From Dimorphilus gyrociliatus (Eukaryota > Annelida > Polychaeta > Dinophilidae): 64,000 nucleotides of DNA. Location of the stretch: contig CAJFCJ010000009.1 in assembly GCA_904063045.1 (NCBI GenBank), forward strand, positions 2,622,631-2,686,630, given 5' to 3'. This document shows positions 1 to 11,976 of the stretch, in pieces; within the stretch, counting starts at the first letter, position 1, and each line of letters starts with the position of its first letter. The translations under genes and the position numbers were made by a program. Under the pieces are notes generated by a model. That model was not told the DNA's origin. It saw nothing but the letters and a program-made list of their open reading frames with translations, and did no database searches.

Positions 1-11
1 GTATGTTTTAT

Positions 12-1379
12 TTAACATTTACGAAATCGTCTTTTATATAAATAAGCAAATAAACAAACAACTAGTACAAGAATAAAATATGTCATGTTTACAGGAGTTT
101 TGTCAACAACTATATTTTTCCTTTTTAAATCTGCAGATACGTAAACTTTTCTATTTACTTTTCCTTTACTGATAGTAAAACTGTCGATCTTCGATAAATC
201 TTTTAAAGATATTTGTTCATAACTCAATTCATCTTCTGATATTTCGAGGACTCCATAGGAATCAGTGTCAGGTCCAGACATAGAAAAGGCGGACCAACTT
301 GATTTTTCGGTTATTACATCACTGATGACATCATTACCTGTTGATCCTGTAATGACGTGAACGGGCGCTTTAGGATTTTGGTAATTCAATTGTGTAGGTT
401 TGCCTTTAATTATGGGCCAGGATCTTTCGTATGCATGAATATGACCTGAAATAACTAGATCAACGTGATATTTGATGAACACATCCTCCAGAGTATTTCT
501 TAAATCAGAATTTTCTTCCTTGCAGTCGTCATTCCAATCATGTTGAGAACAATAGAGAGGTTGATGGGTCAATACTATCTTCCATTTAAATGATTTTCTT
601 GAAAGTATCTGTTCCAACCAATCAATACGATCAATAACAGGGTTCATGAATTGTTCAGAATTTAGACCTATAATCATTATTCCATCTTCGATATCTTTAT
701 ACCAGCTTAGTTCATCCAAAGACATTGGAAAGCTTAAGCCTGGATTGGCGAATTTATATGAATAATGAGTGTACTTTCCATCAACTCCTCTTTCATGATC
801 GCCTGGTATAGTTAAATAAGGAACTTTTGAAGCTAAATCTTCAATTAATTTTAAAAAGTCATTTCCATTTTTGCCGTTATTCGAATCAAGATTGTAAGAA
901 ATATCTCCTAAATGAAATACTGCGTCATAGTTTGTTCCAACCTTGACTATTTTTTCTATATACTTCGATCTACTACTTAAATCTCCGAATATCATAAAAG
1001 ATGGTACATTTTCAAGGCTATCCGCTTTAAAAGTAGATTTAAAGCTTACTTTGGCAGTTTTAGTTTTACAAGCAATATTATAAGAAATTTTAGCTACTGC
1101 TTTCTTGCCTCTAACTTTAATTTTTGCCCTATACCAGTACTCCTTGTTCTTTCCATCTTTAGAAGTCAAAATTTTATTCTTTGCCAAAACGATGTTTTGT
1201 TGTCTTTCATATTCTCCATTAAAAAATAATTGACAAGGAACTTTTTCATTCATTTTCCAAGTTATAATAAAACTCGATTTTAAAGCTCCCCACGAAACAT
1301 GAACCAAAGATGGAAAAACATCTTTATCCGCTTTTGAAGCATATAATATCTGAAGTAAGAGGATAATAAATAAATACAT
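12..1379 (-). CDS. Purple acid phosphatase-like metallophosphoesterase (ACP7 type), membrane-anchored
   Basis: Single-exon frame of 455 residues from ATG at 1379 to a stop ending at 12. Residues 1-17 are a hydrophobic signal peptide. About 20-120 resembles the N-terminal fibronectin-like domain of purple acid phosphatases, and the catalytic domain follows. Visible metal-binding blocks are FGDLSS (D133), GDISY (D159, Y162), GDHE (194-196), THQPLYCS (H272) and GHIHAYER (H313, H315). The family hydrolyses phosphomonoesters at a di-metal centre, and the order and spacing fit acid phosphatase type 7. The third block is normally GNH[ED]; here Asp replaces the metal-bridging Asn. A hydrophobic segment near 434-448 followed by KRRFRKC suggests a type I membrane anchor, which is unusual because many relatives are soluble or lysosomal. 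The gene lies 575 bases beyond the end of the receptor gene on the same strand. Family assignment is firm; substrate and activity are unknown. Confidence 0.88.
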   Translation of the reverse strand: MYLFIILLLQILYASKADKDVFPSLVHVSWGALKSSFIITWKMNEKVPCQLFFNGEYERQQNIVLAKNKILTSKDGKNKEYWYRAKIKVRGKKAVAKISYNIACKTKTAKVSFKSTFKADSLENVPSFMIFGDLSSRSKYIEKIVKVGTNYDAVFHLGDISYNLDSNNGKNGNDFLKLIEDLASKVPYLTIPGDHERGVDGKYTHYSYKFANPGLSFPMSLDELSWYKDIEDGIMIIGLNSEQFMNPVIDRIDWLEQILSRKSFKWKIVLTHQPLYCSQHDWNDDCKEENSDLRNTLEDVFIKYHVDLVISGHIHAYERSWPIIKGKPTQLNYQNPKAPVHVITGSTGNDVISDVITEKSSWSAFSMSGPDTDSYGVLEISEDELSYEQISLKDLSKIDSFTISKGKVNRKVYVSADLKRKNIVVDKTPVNMTYFILVLVVCLFAYLYKRRFRKC

Positions 1380-1954
1380 ATTAGCAATACTTTAACTTTC
1401 TTTTCAATAGAAAATATCTATTCAGTCCAACAAGTATGAAGTTGATATGCTTTATTGTTCAAGATGTAAACTGTTCACATATAGTACGCGCTCAATGTAC
1501 TTTGCTTGAATAATTAAAAGAAATCACTTAACAAACTTCACGCTGAACGATCAATGTTTTTTTAAAATAAAAAGGAAAATACTAAGAGTATCCTATTGCG
1601 AAATTGCCTTCTTTTTGAATAATAGATTATTTTTTATTAAAAAAAAAAATAAGGTTATTTTTAAAGAAGAAAAAAACTAGATGGCATTGCTATGATATTG
1701 TATAAATTTATATGTATATATATATACTGCAAATATATATATATATATATGTATATTGTAAAAATTGATCAATAAAGATGTATTAATTATAGTCAAAATT
1801 AAATAAAAAACGTTTTAAGATCGTCGGCAATAGTTGCAAAATTTTTCCTATAGAAAGAAAAATACTTAAGCTAGAATATAATTAATATATCTAATATAAG
1901 AAAATGGAATAGTTATATATATATATATAAAAAAAAAGCACTCGTTTGAATAAA
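1380..1954. other. Spacer between two minus-strand genes
   Basis: AT-rich, with short (AT)n tracts near 1714-1750 and 1916-1928. It should hold the promoter of the acid phosphatase and the 3' UTR of the receptor. On the minus strand an AATAAA-like signal lies near 1630. No coding frame is seen. Confidence 0.6.
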
Positions 1955-4900
1955 TTAATCATTTAGACGTAGGCCCATATTTTCCATGTAGAATTCGGCG
2001 CCTTCGTACAATAACTTATATTGTTCCTGTTGAAAGAAGAAGAAAAAATTGAAATAATATCGAATATATTAGTTTATATTGTACTTACAATGTTTGTGAC
2101 AAATTGTGGTCTATTAGCTCTAACAGAGTTAACTATGTTGAACACGTCTAACTGCTTTTGCTCTTTTACTTTGTCAAGGATATGTGTTAAGGTTGTAAAA
2201 AATCCACTTCTCTCATTTCCATCCTCGCAGTGAACTAACACTGGAGATTGATCTTTAGCTTTATGATTTTCCATTACTTGGTACAAATGCAAAATTGATT
2301 TTACATCTCCTGGTGTAGACGTACCCTGTTCCCATTGGTCACCTGGGAGTTGAATATGACTTACAACATTATCTTTACCAGTTTCAACATTTTTGATATT
2401 CATCTTTCTAATTGGTACACCGTGAATTTGCTTCGTTTCTATATGAGAAACAGTAAAAGGATGAAAAGATATTGTCTCCTTATCTTGCGGCCAATACGGA
2501 ACGTATAAGCTAGCTGGATTAAGCATGACACAAACTTTAACTTCATGCTGAGATATCATTCTAAAAAATGACGCAATAGTAACTGGGGTGGGAATTTGGG
2601 TAACAATCATTTCTTTAGAATTGTGTTGACCAGGCACAAATACAGCATTGATGTAATCAGACACAGGATTGTCGCCAAGAGGTACTCGATGCTCTTGTAA
2701 GGGAAGTATATCTAAATTTCTATTTTTACTTCTATTTTCAAGCTTAGTTGCAGGGAAATACGAATCAATAATTGGCTTTCTTCTCATCTTTTCCAACTTT
2801 GCCCATTCGTCTTCTTCGCGATTGCCTGTATTAGGTTTTAAGCAAGACGGCTGTACTGGAGGGGGAGTTGGGATAGATTCTGATTCCTTTCTTGGAGGTA
2901 TAACAGGAGGTTCAGACCGCGGTGTTGCCTCAGTTGGTTCCGGTTCTGGTTCAAAAGGACCACTATTTTTTCTTTTTGCCTGCTCCTTCATATCTCTCAC
3001 ATACTTTGGATCCCAGTCTGGACCAAAATAACAATGCGAAACAGTTGAAATAGCATCTGCCGGAATAGTCCTTGGAGTATTCACTGGTAAAGCTTCCTTT
3101 TTTGGGTTTATTAGTCTTCCTTTATCCCTTGATGCTCTTCTATTAAAAAAAAAGAGCGTATAAAATTAAACAAAGTACTTCTTTTTAAGTTACCTCTTCT
3201 TTCGAATATGATAAACACAACAGCCAACAATAATAATTAACAGAATGGCTGCAAGTATACCTCCTGCAATTCCACCATAGATTTTCCAATCATCATTTGA
3301 TGATGAAGCATCTAGAAACAAAATAAGTATAAATTTACAATTGAGTTAAATAACGGAATTCTTACCGGTATCTTCTACGCTGCATGATATAAGTTTCCAT
3401 CCGTCTTCACACGCCAAAAGTGGACAAGCTCCAGATGTAGTTTCACAAGGTTTATTATCCTTGCAATGGCATTGTTTTATACATTTGTGACCAAAATAAC
3501 CATGTGGACAAGGTATAGAACAATTTAGACCTGAATAGCCATCTTCGCATCCATTAACACAGTTACCAGTTGCTTTATTACAAGCTATACCACTTTTACA
3601 ATGGCATACTCCAGCACAGTAAGGACCAAAACTTCCATTTTCACATTCTTCCGAACAAGTATGTGGATTCAATTTTTTGTATCCCAATTTACACTCATTA
3701 GGACATATACCTGTATCGGTGGGACATTTGTCAGGTTTTTCACAATGGCATATCTTTTTACATCCTGAACCAAATTCATTTAGATTTTGATCACATCGTA
3801 TAGAACAATTAGAACCACCAAATCCGCGTGCACATTCTGGACAACCTCCTGTTGCCTTTTCACAAACATTCTGTGTAAGACAATTACATGTTCCTACACA
3901 ACCTAATCCAAACTTTCCATCGTCACACGGAGTGTTGCAGTTGGCTCCTTTAAAACCTGGGAAACATGGTCCTGAACAAGTACAATCAATATGATTGCAG
4001 GCTTGGTTGGAACATTTGTTACAAACAGTCAAACAATCTTGTCCACATGTATTCACATCGCATTTCTTATCGCAGCGTTTATCGTCTCCTCTGTATCCGG
4101 GAGCACATTTTCCATTTTTTGGACATTCACCTATAACATTCATTATATTAGTTTATACGCTCTTGTATTGTATTCAGTACTAGAAATTCTGAATTGAAAT
4201 TACCTGTAGTCGAAACACAAGTCGCTCCATTTTGACAGTGACATTCACCACCGCAGTTTTCACCATATTCATTTCCATTACAAGGTACTGAGCATGAGTG
4301 CGATTTCCATCCCGGGTCACATCCAGCAGGACAGGTTCCGTTAATCTTATTACAATCTACACCGCCTTTGCAATGACAATCCGTAGCACAATTAACACCA
4401 AATTTTCCCACTCCACAAGCTGTTTTCAATGAAAAGTCATAATTTGATTATTAGAATATACTCTTCAAATGCATAATTTCACATTCAATGTATTTTATTA
4501 CCATTTTCACATGTAGGCGGCTGTTCATATCCAACGGCACAACCATTTACGTCGCATACTCCGTTTTCTTTATTGCAAGGAGGGTTTTTACAAAAGCACG
4601 ATTTTAAACAAAGATCTCCAAATTTACCATCAGCACATTCTATTAATGATTAAACAGCTCTTAAACATTTTCTACTTCTCCAATTTTATTTACCTTTGTC
4701 ACATCTGATCTCTAAATATCCTGGCTTACAACCATTTGGACAGTTGCCTGTTTCCGGGTTACAGATATCAGTATTTGCGCATTGTCCACACTGTTCTGTA
4801 CAACCAGACCCCCATCTTCCGGCAGGGCAAGCTGTAAAATATAATTTTACAATTTATATATATCGCAATATTGAATTAATTGAATCTTTAGAGTAATTAA

Positions 4901-5890
4901 TTTACGTGTTTGGCAATCAGCAGATTGGAATCCTGGTAAACAACCACCAATACAAAATCCCGTGATGCTATTACAAGCTCCATTTCCGTCTTTACATTTA
5001 CATATTCCCTTACAATCTTGACCAAATTCACCCTTTCCGATCGTCTCACATGCTATTAAATTATTAACAAGTTCATCATTTATTACGCGAAATCTTTATA
5101 TTATATCAACGTACGTGTTGAACAAGTTGCTCCCTTATATCCAGCTGCACATTCATCATTTGGACATTTTCCTATAGCTTTGTCACAAGATGCTCCTCCT
5201 CTGCAGAAACACTTTTTCGTGCAGTCAGGTCCCCATTCATCAGCAGCACATGCTGTTTTTATAGTTTAAAATAGGTTTTGCTTTCGATTTTCTGATAAAT
5301 GATATGATTACAACTCACGAGTTTGACAATTGTCTAAGGGGTTAGTCGGAAGCGTTTTCCATCCTGGCTCACAATTTGGTGGTGTACATCTACCAATAAA
5401 AGGGTTGCAATTGCTTGAAGCATGACAGTGACAAAATTTCGAACAATCAAATCCAAATCTTCCTTTGTATGGATCAACACTACAGCTAATCGAACAAGTT
5501 GGACCAGCAAAACCTTCGGCACATTCATTGTTAAGGCATACTCCTGTACCTGTATCGCATGGCTTTTTGTCACGGCAATAGCAAAATTTTTCACAAAATG
5601 GTATATCGTATAATCCGCTTTTACAGTCTGTTTCAAAGTATATTTGTATTAGGAAAAAAAGAGTACATAAATAAGATTGACGAAATCTTACCGTCACATT
5701 GATTATTAGTGCCAGCTTTGCAAATTCCATTTAAGCACTTATCACAGTTTTGGCTTTGAACATCTATGAGAAAATGTTGATAAGTAAAGAAATATGAATA
5801 AATTAGTATAGTATTTAATGTAAACTACTCACTATAAATCGTAAAACAAAAGAAAAGTGTAGTTATAAGTATCGAATTCATTTTAGTCAT
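1955..5890 (-). CDS. Receptor with multiple EGF-like modules and one degenerate tyrosine-phosphatase domain
   Basis: Twelve exons (minus): 5833-5890, 5692-5763, 5319-5627, 5115-5252, 4906-5052, 4694-4831, 4502-4639, 4204-4419, 3366-4130, 3194-3311, 2089-3139, 1955-2026; 1,073 residues, in frame throughout. A signal peptide (1-19) leads into roughly 640 residues of cysteine-rich EGF/laminin-type modules of the MEGF kind. A transmembrane helix lies near 671-695, with HIRKKR on the cytoplasmic side. A proline-rich linker precedes one PTP domain (about 836-1073). The signature loop is VHCEDGNERSG: Cys1004 and Arg1010 of CX5R remain, but the usual SAGVG is changed. The WPD loop is replaced by a segment reading DQWEQG, without the general-acid Asp. 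The Q-loop Gln is also missing (VTNIEQY). Such changes are typical of the inactive D2 domain of receptor PTPs, so it probably binds rather than dephosphorylates. Ligand unknown. Confidence 0.9.
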
Positions 5891-6155
5891 GTCAGTCGCG
5901 CCCTGCCTTTAAGGCCGAACCCTTTATTATTAAAATGATATTAAAGGTTTCGTATAAAGAATTACTACGGAGCAATATTAAGCTAATATTTTTTTTTAAA
6001 ATTCTTTCTCTTTCCAATTGTATAGTTTTTTGATTTCTGAATTAATTTTCTAGTTTTTCCTCTTTTGAAGTTCTGCTAATGGGAATTGATACTTTAAGTT
6101 AAGATTCATAAAATAATAAAATACATTTATTACCGTTTCATAGTTCTCGTACTTT

Positions 6156-6172
6156 GGGCGTGTAGGGCGGGG
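6156..6172. promoter_or_regulatory. Paired GC/GT boxes (Sp/KLF-like) upstream of the receptor gene
   Basis: GGGCGTGT and AGGGCGGGG lie back to back about 270 bases upstream of the receptor ATG. G-runs of this kind are rare in the surrounding AT-rich DNA. They match the consensus for Sp/KLF zinc-finger proteins; function is inferred only. Confidence 0.35.
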
Positions 6173-7394
6173 ATTCGTGATAGAATAAGGCCTATTTCAC
6201 CGAATATGAAGAATATAAATATTCGAAATTCCATTTCGATTAATTTTTCTTTAATACTTTCTTATTGGAAGGTCAATAAACTAAAGGAAGATTTTTTCTC
6301 TCTACAGTCGTACGGAACCGTAAGGATAATCGAACAAAATTGCAAAATGGTTGTTTTTCATGTAAAATAACATTACTATGTTCACTTTGCAAAAATGTTC
6401 GATGTTTCTCGCGGCACATATTGTTCACGTTTGAGATAAAGTTTTCTGTGATTGTGTTTTGTCTTGGATGCTATTTATCTTATCGATTTTTAGAGAAAAA
6501 AATGATTTCTGTTTTGATAAAAAGAAAAATATAACAATATAAAAAAAACCGTTTATCAGATACTAACTTCTATGAAACATTACCTATTGGGCTCTTTTCT
6601 TATCAGCCTGATAATAAAAATCTATTAAACATCAATATATAAACTATACCATTTTATATTCTTAATATATTTATAGTTATTGTGTTCTTCATTATTACTT
6701 TTTGGTGTTACGTAATGACAATATGATATTTTGAATTTTTTAACGGCTCATTTGTCGAAAATTATTTCCGGTAAGAAATAGGTCAAATACCAATAACAAA
6801 GGTTATTCCCCCATTAATAATTTCCTAGTGCATAGCGTATTTTCGAATGGCTATACTAAACAGACTATAGCGATGTTTGTAAGATATTCTAATAGTATAG
6901 TGCTAATTCTACAACAATATAAAATACTTTATTTTAATATTGTTAAAATAAAAGGTTGTACAATAACAAGAAAATAATCTTTTAATACTTTTTAAAAGAC
7001 ATCTTATTAATTAAATTCAATTAAATATTCTAAAGTATAAAAAACAAAAATGTTCTTTTTACATAGTACAATAGTAATAGAACATTACACAACGTTTTAT
7101 GTATAAATGTTTGGAAATATGACCTAAATATGCCGACATATTGTCGATTGAATAAATGTTCTATAATGTTTTATACGACATTCCACATAGATTTATATAA
7201 TATTCTTTTACTAAATAAAAAGAAATAACTAATAAAACTAATTAAATAAAGTTAAATAAATACATTTTCTTTTTTTGTTGCGTTCCCATTTTTCGTTTAT
7301 TAATAAAACATTAATTTTTGTTTTTACAAGAAAAAAAAAACTTAATTACACAAAGTTGAAAAAAAATTATATACAATAATTGTTAAATTTCCAT

Positions 7395-7420
7395 ATATTG
7401 AGTATTAATATACTCAATAT
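7395..7420. repeat. Perfect inverted repeat, 11-base arms, 4-base loop
   Basis: Arm ATATTGAGTAT, spacer TAAT, arm ATACTCAATAT. The arms are exact reverse complements. It lies in the middle of the gene-poor region. It could be a hairpin or a dimeric protein-binding site; pairing is visible but its use is not known. Confidence 0.6.
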
Positions 7421-10400
7421 TGTACCTGCATCATTGCTTTGTTGTTTTTAATATAGTTTCTTAAGACAAACGAATTTAGCAATAAATCAATTCTAAAAAT
7501 GATGGAATCATTGCAGAAAAGGATACAAATATATATATAAACTTTACAGAATATTCTTAAATTAGTACATTGTTACATAATTATGAATTATCATGGATAA
7601 CTTTATAAAACAATTAACTTCTGGACCAATTATTTGCAGTATAGGATAACAAAATTTATACTATATCTTCTTTATTATATAATAAATATCTAAAGAAACA
7701 CTTTCGTAGTCCAACTCTATTCATTTATTAATCCAAATATTGTTAATATTTTCATTATTAGAACTTAGCGAAGGTACAAGAAGAGATCTTCTTCATCTCG
7801 GAAATTGACACAGTCCTCGTTTAATGTATCTACGAGCTAATTCGGTCTTTCGATCATTTTTTTTTAGTTGTTAAAATGTCTATTTCTCTTAAGACGTCAT
7901 TAAAAGTGGATAAGATAAGCTGGTTAGATCTCCATATTGGACTGTGTAACCAAAAATCGAGAATCGTTTATTTATATAGCCGTTAAGAAACAAATAAAAA
8001 GGCTTAAAGAATATAATTTGATATATTTAATAAATTAAAAGAAACAAAAAAACCCGGTTTAATCTAGTTAACAATAAGTTTTTGAAAAATGAACTTTGAA
8101 CCTAAACAGTTATTGAAATATTAAACCCTCCACTGTTGTTTACTTATTAGTTCTATTACGTTGTTGTCATGTTAACATTTTATTCTATAGTGGATAATAA
8201 ATATTTAAATAGTTCTCAAAAGAAACCGATAAGATAAGAACAGGGATTGGATGGTTAAGAAACTTGTTGAAAATCTTAAAAATAACGCCATCTGTAAGAG
8301 AGTAGATGAACACTATGTAATAAGTTGACAATGTTGACAGCAATTATCTGGAATAAAGTTTAACAAATGAAATACACTATATATTTATTTATATTGTAAA
8401 ACTATACTAATTTATTCATTTTCTTTAACCTATAAAAATTTTCTCATAGATATTCAAAGATGTTTTTTGTGTTGTAACTGCGGTATTTCTCCTTACGAAG
8501 GAAAATTTGTTGAATAGATGAAGTTCGAGAGGATGCTAGGCAAAAATGGAGAAGAACGCTTCCAACTAACTTTTGAGTTGTAAAAACAAGACGTTGATAA
8601 GAGAAATTCGTTTAAAAAATTTGCTAGTTTAATGCCATTGTAAAGACGAAAAAGCCTATAGTACTATAACGTGGAACATGTCCTTCAAAATTACATGAAG
8701 AAGGTTAAATAAGAAATATATATTCGATTATAACGACAATATGTCTGTTTCATTTAGTAGTTACGTCAATTTTTTATGACCCCTGTTAGATTATGTATTA
8801 GATAGCAACTGAATCTGTATAGTATCTATATAAAATTTCACAAAAAGATGTTGCTATTTATGAATGTGCAGATATATATATAGAAGACAAATTTCTTCAG
8901 CACGTTGATTTTTGAAATTGCGTTTGTAATTGTTATTGAAAGGAGGGGAATGCCTAGTAGTAGTCGTAGTGTAATAGGTCTAATTTGCTAAGTTGATTTA
9001 TATGAATATTCTTGAATTTGTAAGTGATAAATGTTTAAAGTATCTTAGTTTTACTTGTTTTCTGTCATTAAACTATCAATGATATATTAATTGAATATTG
9101 ACAGTTTCTATTCAAGGAATAGCCACGTTAGTTGATATAGGATACTTACCATATACGTACAAAGAGTGATTACTAATATATTGAAATTTATTCAACAGAT
9201 AATGAATACTCTAAACCTTCCATCTTTCACTTCAAACAAACATTTATTCTATTTAGTTCGTTTACCGACAGATGTCTCTTTACTTTTTTCAGTGTTTTAA
9301 ACTTGTAAAAACAAATACTGGATTTGAAAAAAAAGATGGAGTTTAATAGTTTCTATAAAATTATTAAAAATCAAAGAAAAACAACTGATAAATGTATATT
9401 ATTTATTAAAGAATAATTACAGAATAAAGGTATTTATAGTAGAAAGAAAAAAAATGACTTCAAATGTATATACGGTCAAAGTTTAATAATAGAAATATAG
9501 AAACATTAATGATGATAATTTGTAGGAAAGGTAAAAGATAGTTAAAAAAACATAAATGAAAACCTCTATATACTTTTTATATTTTCATCTATAAATAATT
9601 ATTTGAATGAAAGATAAAGCTACTCTTCTTATTTTGCTTTAAAAATGAGAATTTTAATATAGATTTGGTACTGAATTCTTATTTTATAGATTTAATTAGT
9701 ATATTTATTATATAGACTGTTGATGAGTTTTCATTAGTGAACAGAGAAGAAATCTTTCATTCAAGAATAATCAAGGAAGCACCATTTCAAAACTTTACCT
9801 TAATTGATAAGATACATCATAAAAATATGATAACATTCTACGAAAAGTACAGCTTAAGATGACATGGAGTGCTTTTATCAAATACTTACCTACGGCAATA
9901 AGCTGTAATTATTCTATATATAACATATCTATAAATTATTTCTCCGGATATTTTTATATACTATAAATAAAGAATATGGTTCTGAAATGATGCATTATGA
10001 TATTCTTATTAATTAAATATGATAACAACTAACTTAATGAAGAAATAATAATAGACTTACGGAGAAGGACGGAAATGAAAAGGGAGATAAAAATTTTTCT
10101 AATGAACTCGAATTAGACAAGGAGAGGAAACAGTTTGAAAGATATTAATTATATAGAAAGAATTGTGTAAATCCTCCAAGTAGATTAAACTTATGTAAAA
10201 GTTACTTCTCTTCCCCCTCTCTTTCTCTCTCTATCTCTCTCACACTTTCTGTCATTCCTAACGTATCAATCCAACAAGACAAAAATAACATTACTTAAAA
10301 AAGTCTAAAGCTCACTTAGGGCTAAATAACGAATTATGACGTACTTTCAGTTTGCCCATATATCTCTGCGTGTATATATATATTTGTATTTCTTTCTAAA

Positions 10401-11976
10401 ACATTATCATCATTCATTCATTCATTTATTCCATCGAAAACTCTTCATTTTTTGAAAATACCTCAAGTCAGGGACTTTGAGGAGTTTATCTCCAAATTGA
10501 TAAGAAGTATATGCTGTGTATAATATATCTCTTTAAAAGGAAAAGAACATAGCTGTAATATCTTAAAGTGTTTCTTAATAATCTACATATTTAGAAGAGA
10601 GGCAGGAGAGGCTCTTTTTTTATTATTCATTTATAAATTTATACACATTCTATTTATTCCTTAAACTATCCGCATTCGTCTAATGCCTCGTTTTTGTTAC
10701 TAAAAAAACATTGCATTAATGAGAGATTAAAATAGACTTTTCACATTAAATGGAAGGCGTCGCTTATATGAAAAAGTTAATAGCCTGAAATGAGAACAAT
10801 ACAGTATAAATAGGCTTAGAAACCTATGACGCCTTAAGAAAATAAGAAAATTTTCTTCGTAATCAAATTATTGGATAATAGCCACTAATTTATGTTTTAT
10901 GAACATATAATTTATGTAATAGAAGTACATCCGAATCTTATAAATAGCTTAGGTAGTAAATTTCAAAGGAGATAAAAGATTGTAAAGGAAAGAAACGTAA
11001 TTGAACAGACCAATTAAAAGGCAAAGAAGAAACTTCAAGCACTATTAATAGACTAATTTCTATCTTATATGTCTTAAAAACATAGACGCTATGTCCTCTA
11101 TATTTTTTACAAACAAGACAAATAAGGCAAAAAGTATTCTACTACAAAACGTCTATAAGTTTAAATACTCAATTAAAAATAGGTAAGAGCGTTTACAAAC
11201 AATAAACAAACAAGCAGATCTAACACAAATAAATAAGTACATAAACAGAAGAATTATAAATATAACACTTTATTCCATAGTTTCTTCCCTAATTCTTCCA
11301 ACAAATAGAACATTCTAATGTATACATTTGGATATTAAAGATTTCTCTTTTATGTTTCCGCAACACTTAAACATTTAGATATTATTTATAGAAGGAAAAA
11401 CTTTAGGTAGACTTTTTTTCTATTCTCCTTAATAACTTTCTTTTAAATACACTTTTCAATAGTCCTATGTACTTAAAAATAATAATAAAAAGTAACGCTT
11501 TTACCGATCAAATGAATTCAACTATTCGCCTATTTTCTTCTATGTCTTTTATTATTTATTGTTTAATGTTTTTTTTTTTCAGAAAAACAAAAAATGTATG
11601 TTTATTAATAGAATGCAAAAAAAAAACAAAGTTAAAAGGATATAATAGTAGATGAAGGTTATAAAAAAAGAGAGGGCGACTGTGGGTGGGATGAGGGGGA
11701 GGAAGTTGAAAAATATGTTTGTGAGAGAATGAAAAGTTAAAAGAAAGATAGCAATATGGCAAGAGTATTGAAAATTGTCTTTAACTTTACTTTTAAGATA
11801 ATAAATGTTGAGTAATTAACCCATAAACTACTAACAAGTATAGCAAATAGCGAAAAAGTTCGCCTTGTTTTGTCTTAAAGATATGTTATTTTTTACATAA
11901 ACAATTCAATAGAACAGTCATTTTATTAGAATTCGCTACAAATTGTGTTAATTTTTGTTGTGTAAATATAATTTTC

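Larger units (their letters stand above)
5891..11976. other. Six-kilobase AT-rich stretch without a recognised gene
   Basis: No frame here shows a domain, a signal peptide or a chain of spliceable exons on either strand. The longest open stretch (6340-6534, plus) is low-complexity and lysine/phenylalanine-rich. The segment next to 5891 should contain the receptor promoter; the rest may be cis-regulatory. It contains an 11-base-stem inverted repeat at 7395-7420, a pyrimidine-rich tract near 10206-10240 and an ATTC tandem near 10411-10426. No tRNA or rRNA was recognised. Confidence 0.5.

Noticed and set aside
6340-6534. Cysteine- and phenylalanine-rich 64-residue plus-strand frame
   Set aside because: Contains TGT/TTT-rich low-complexity sequence without signal-peptide form, splice context or promoter; consistent with chance in AT-rich DNA.
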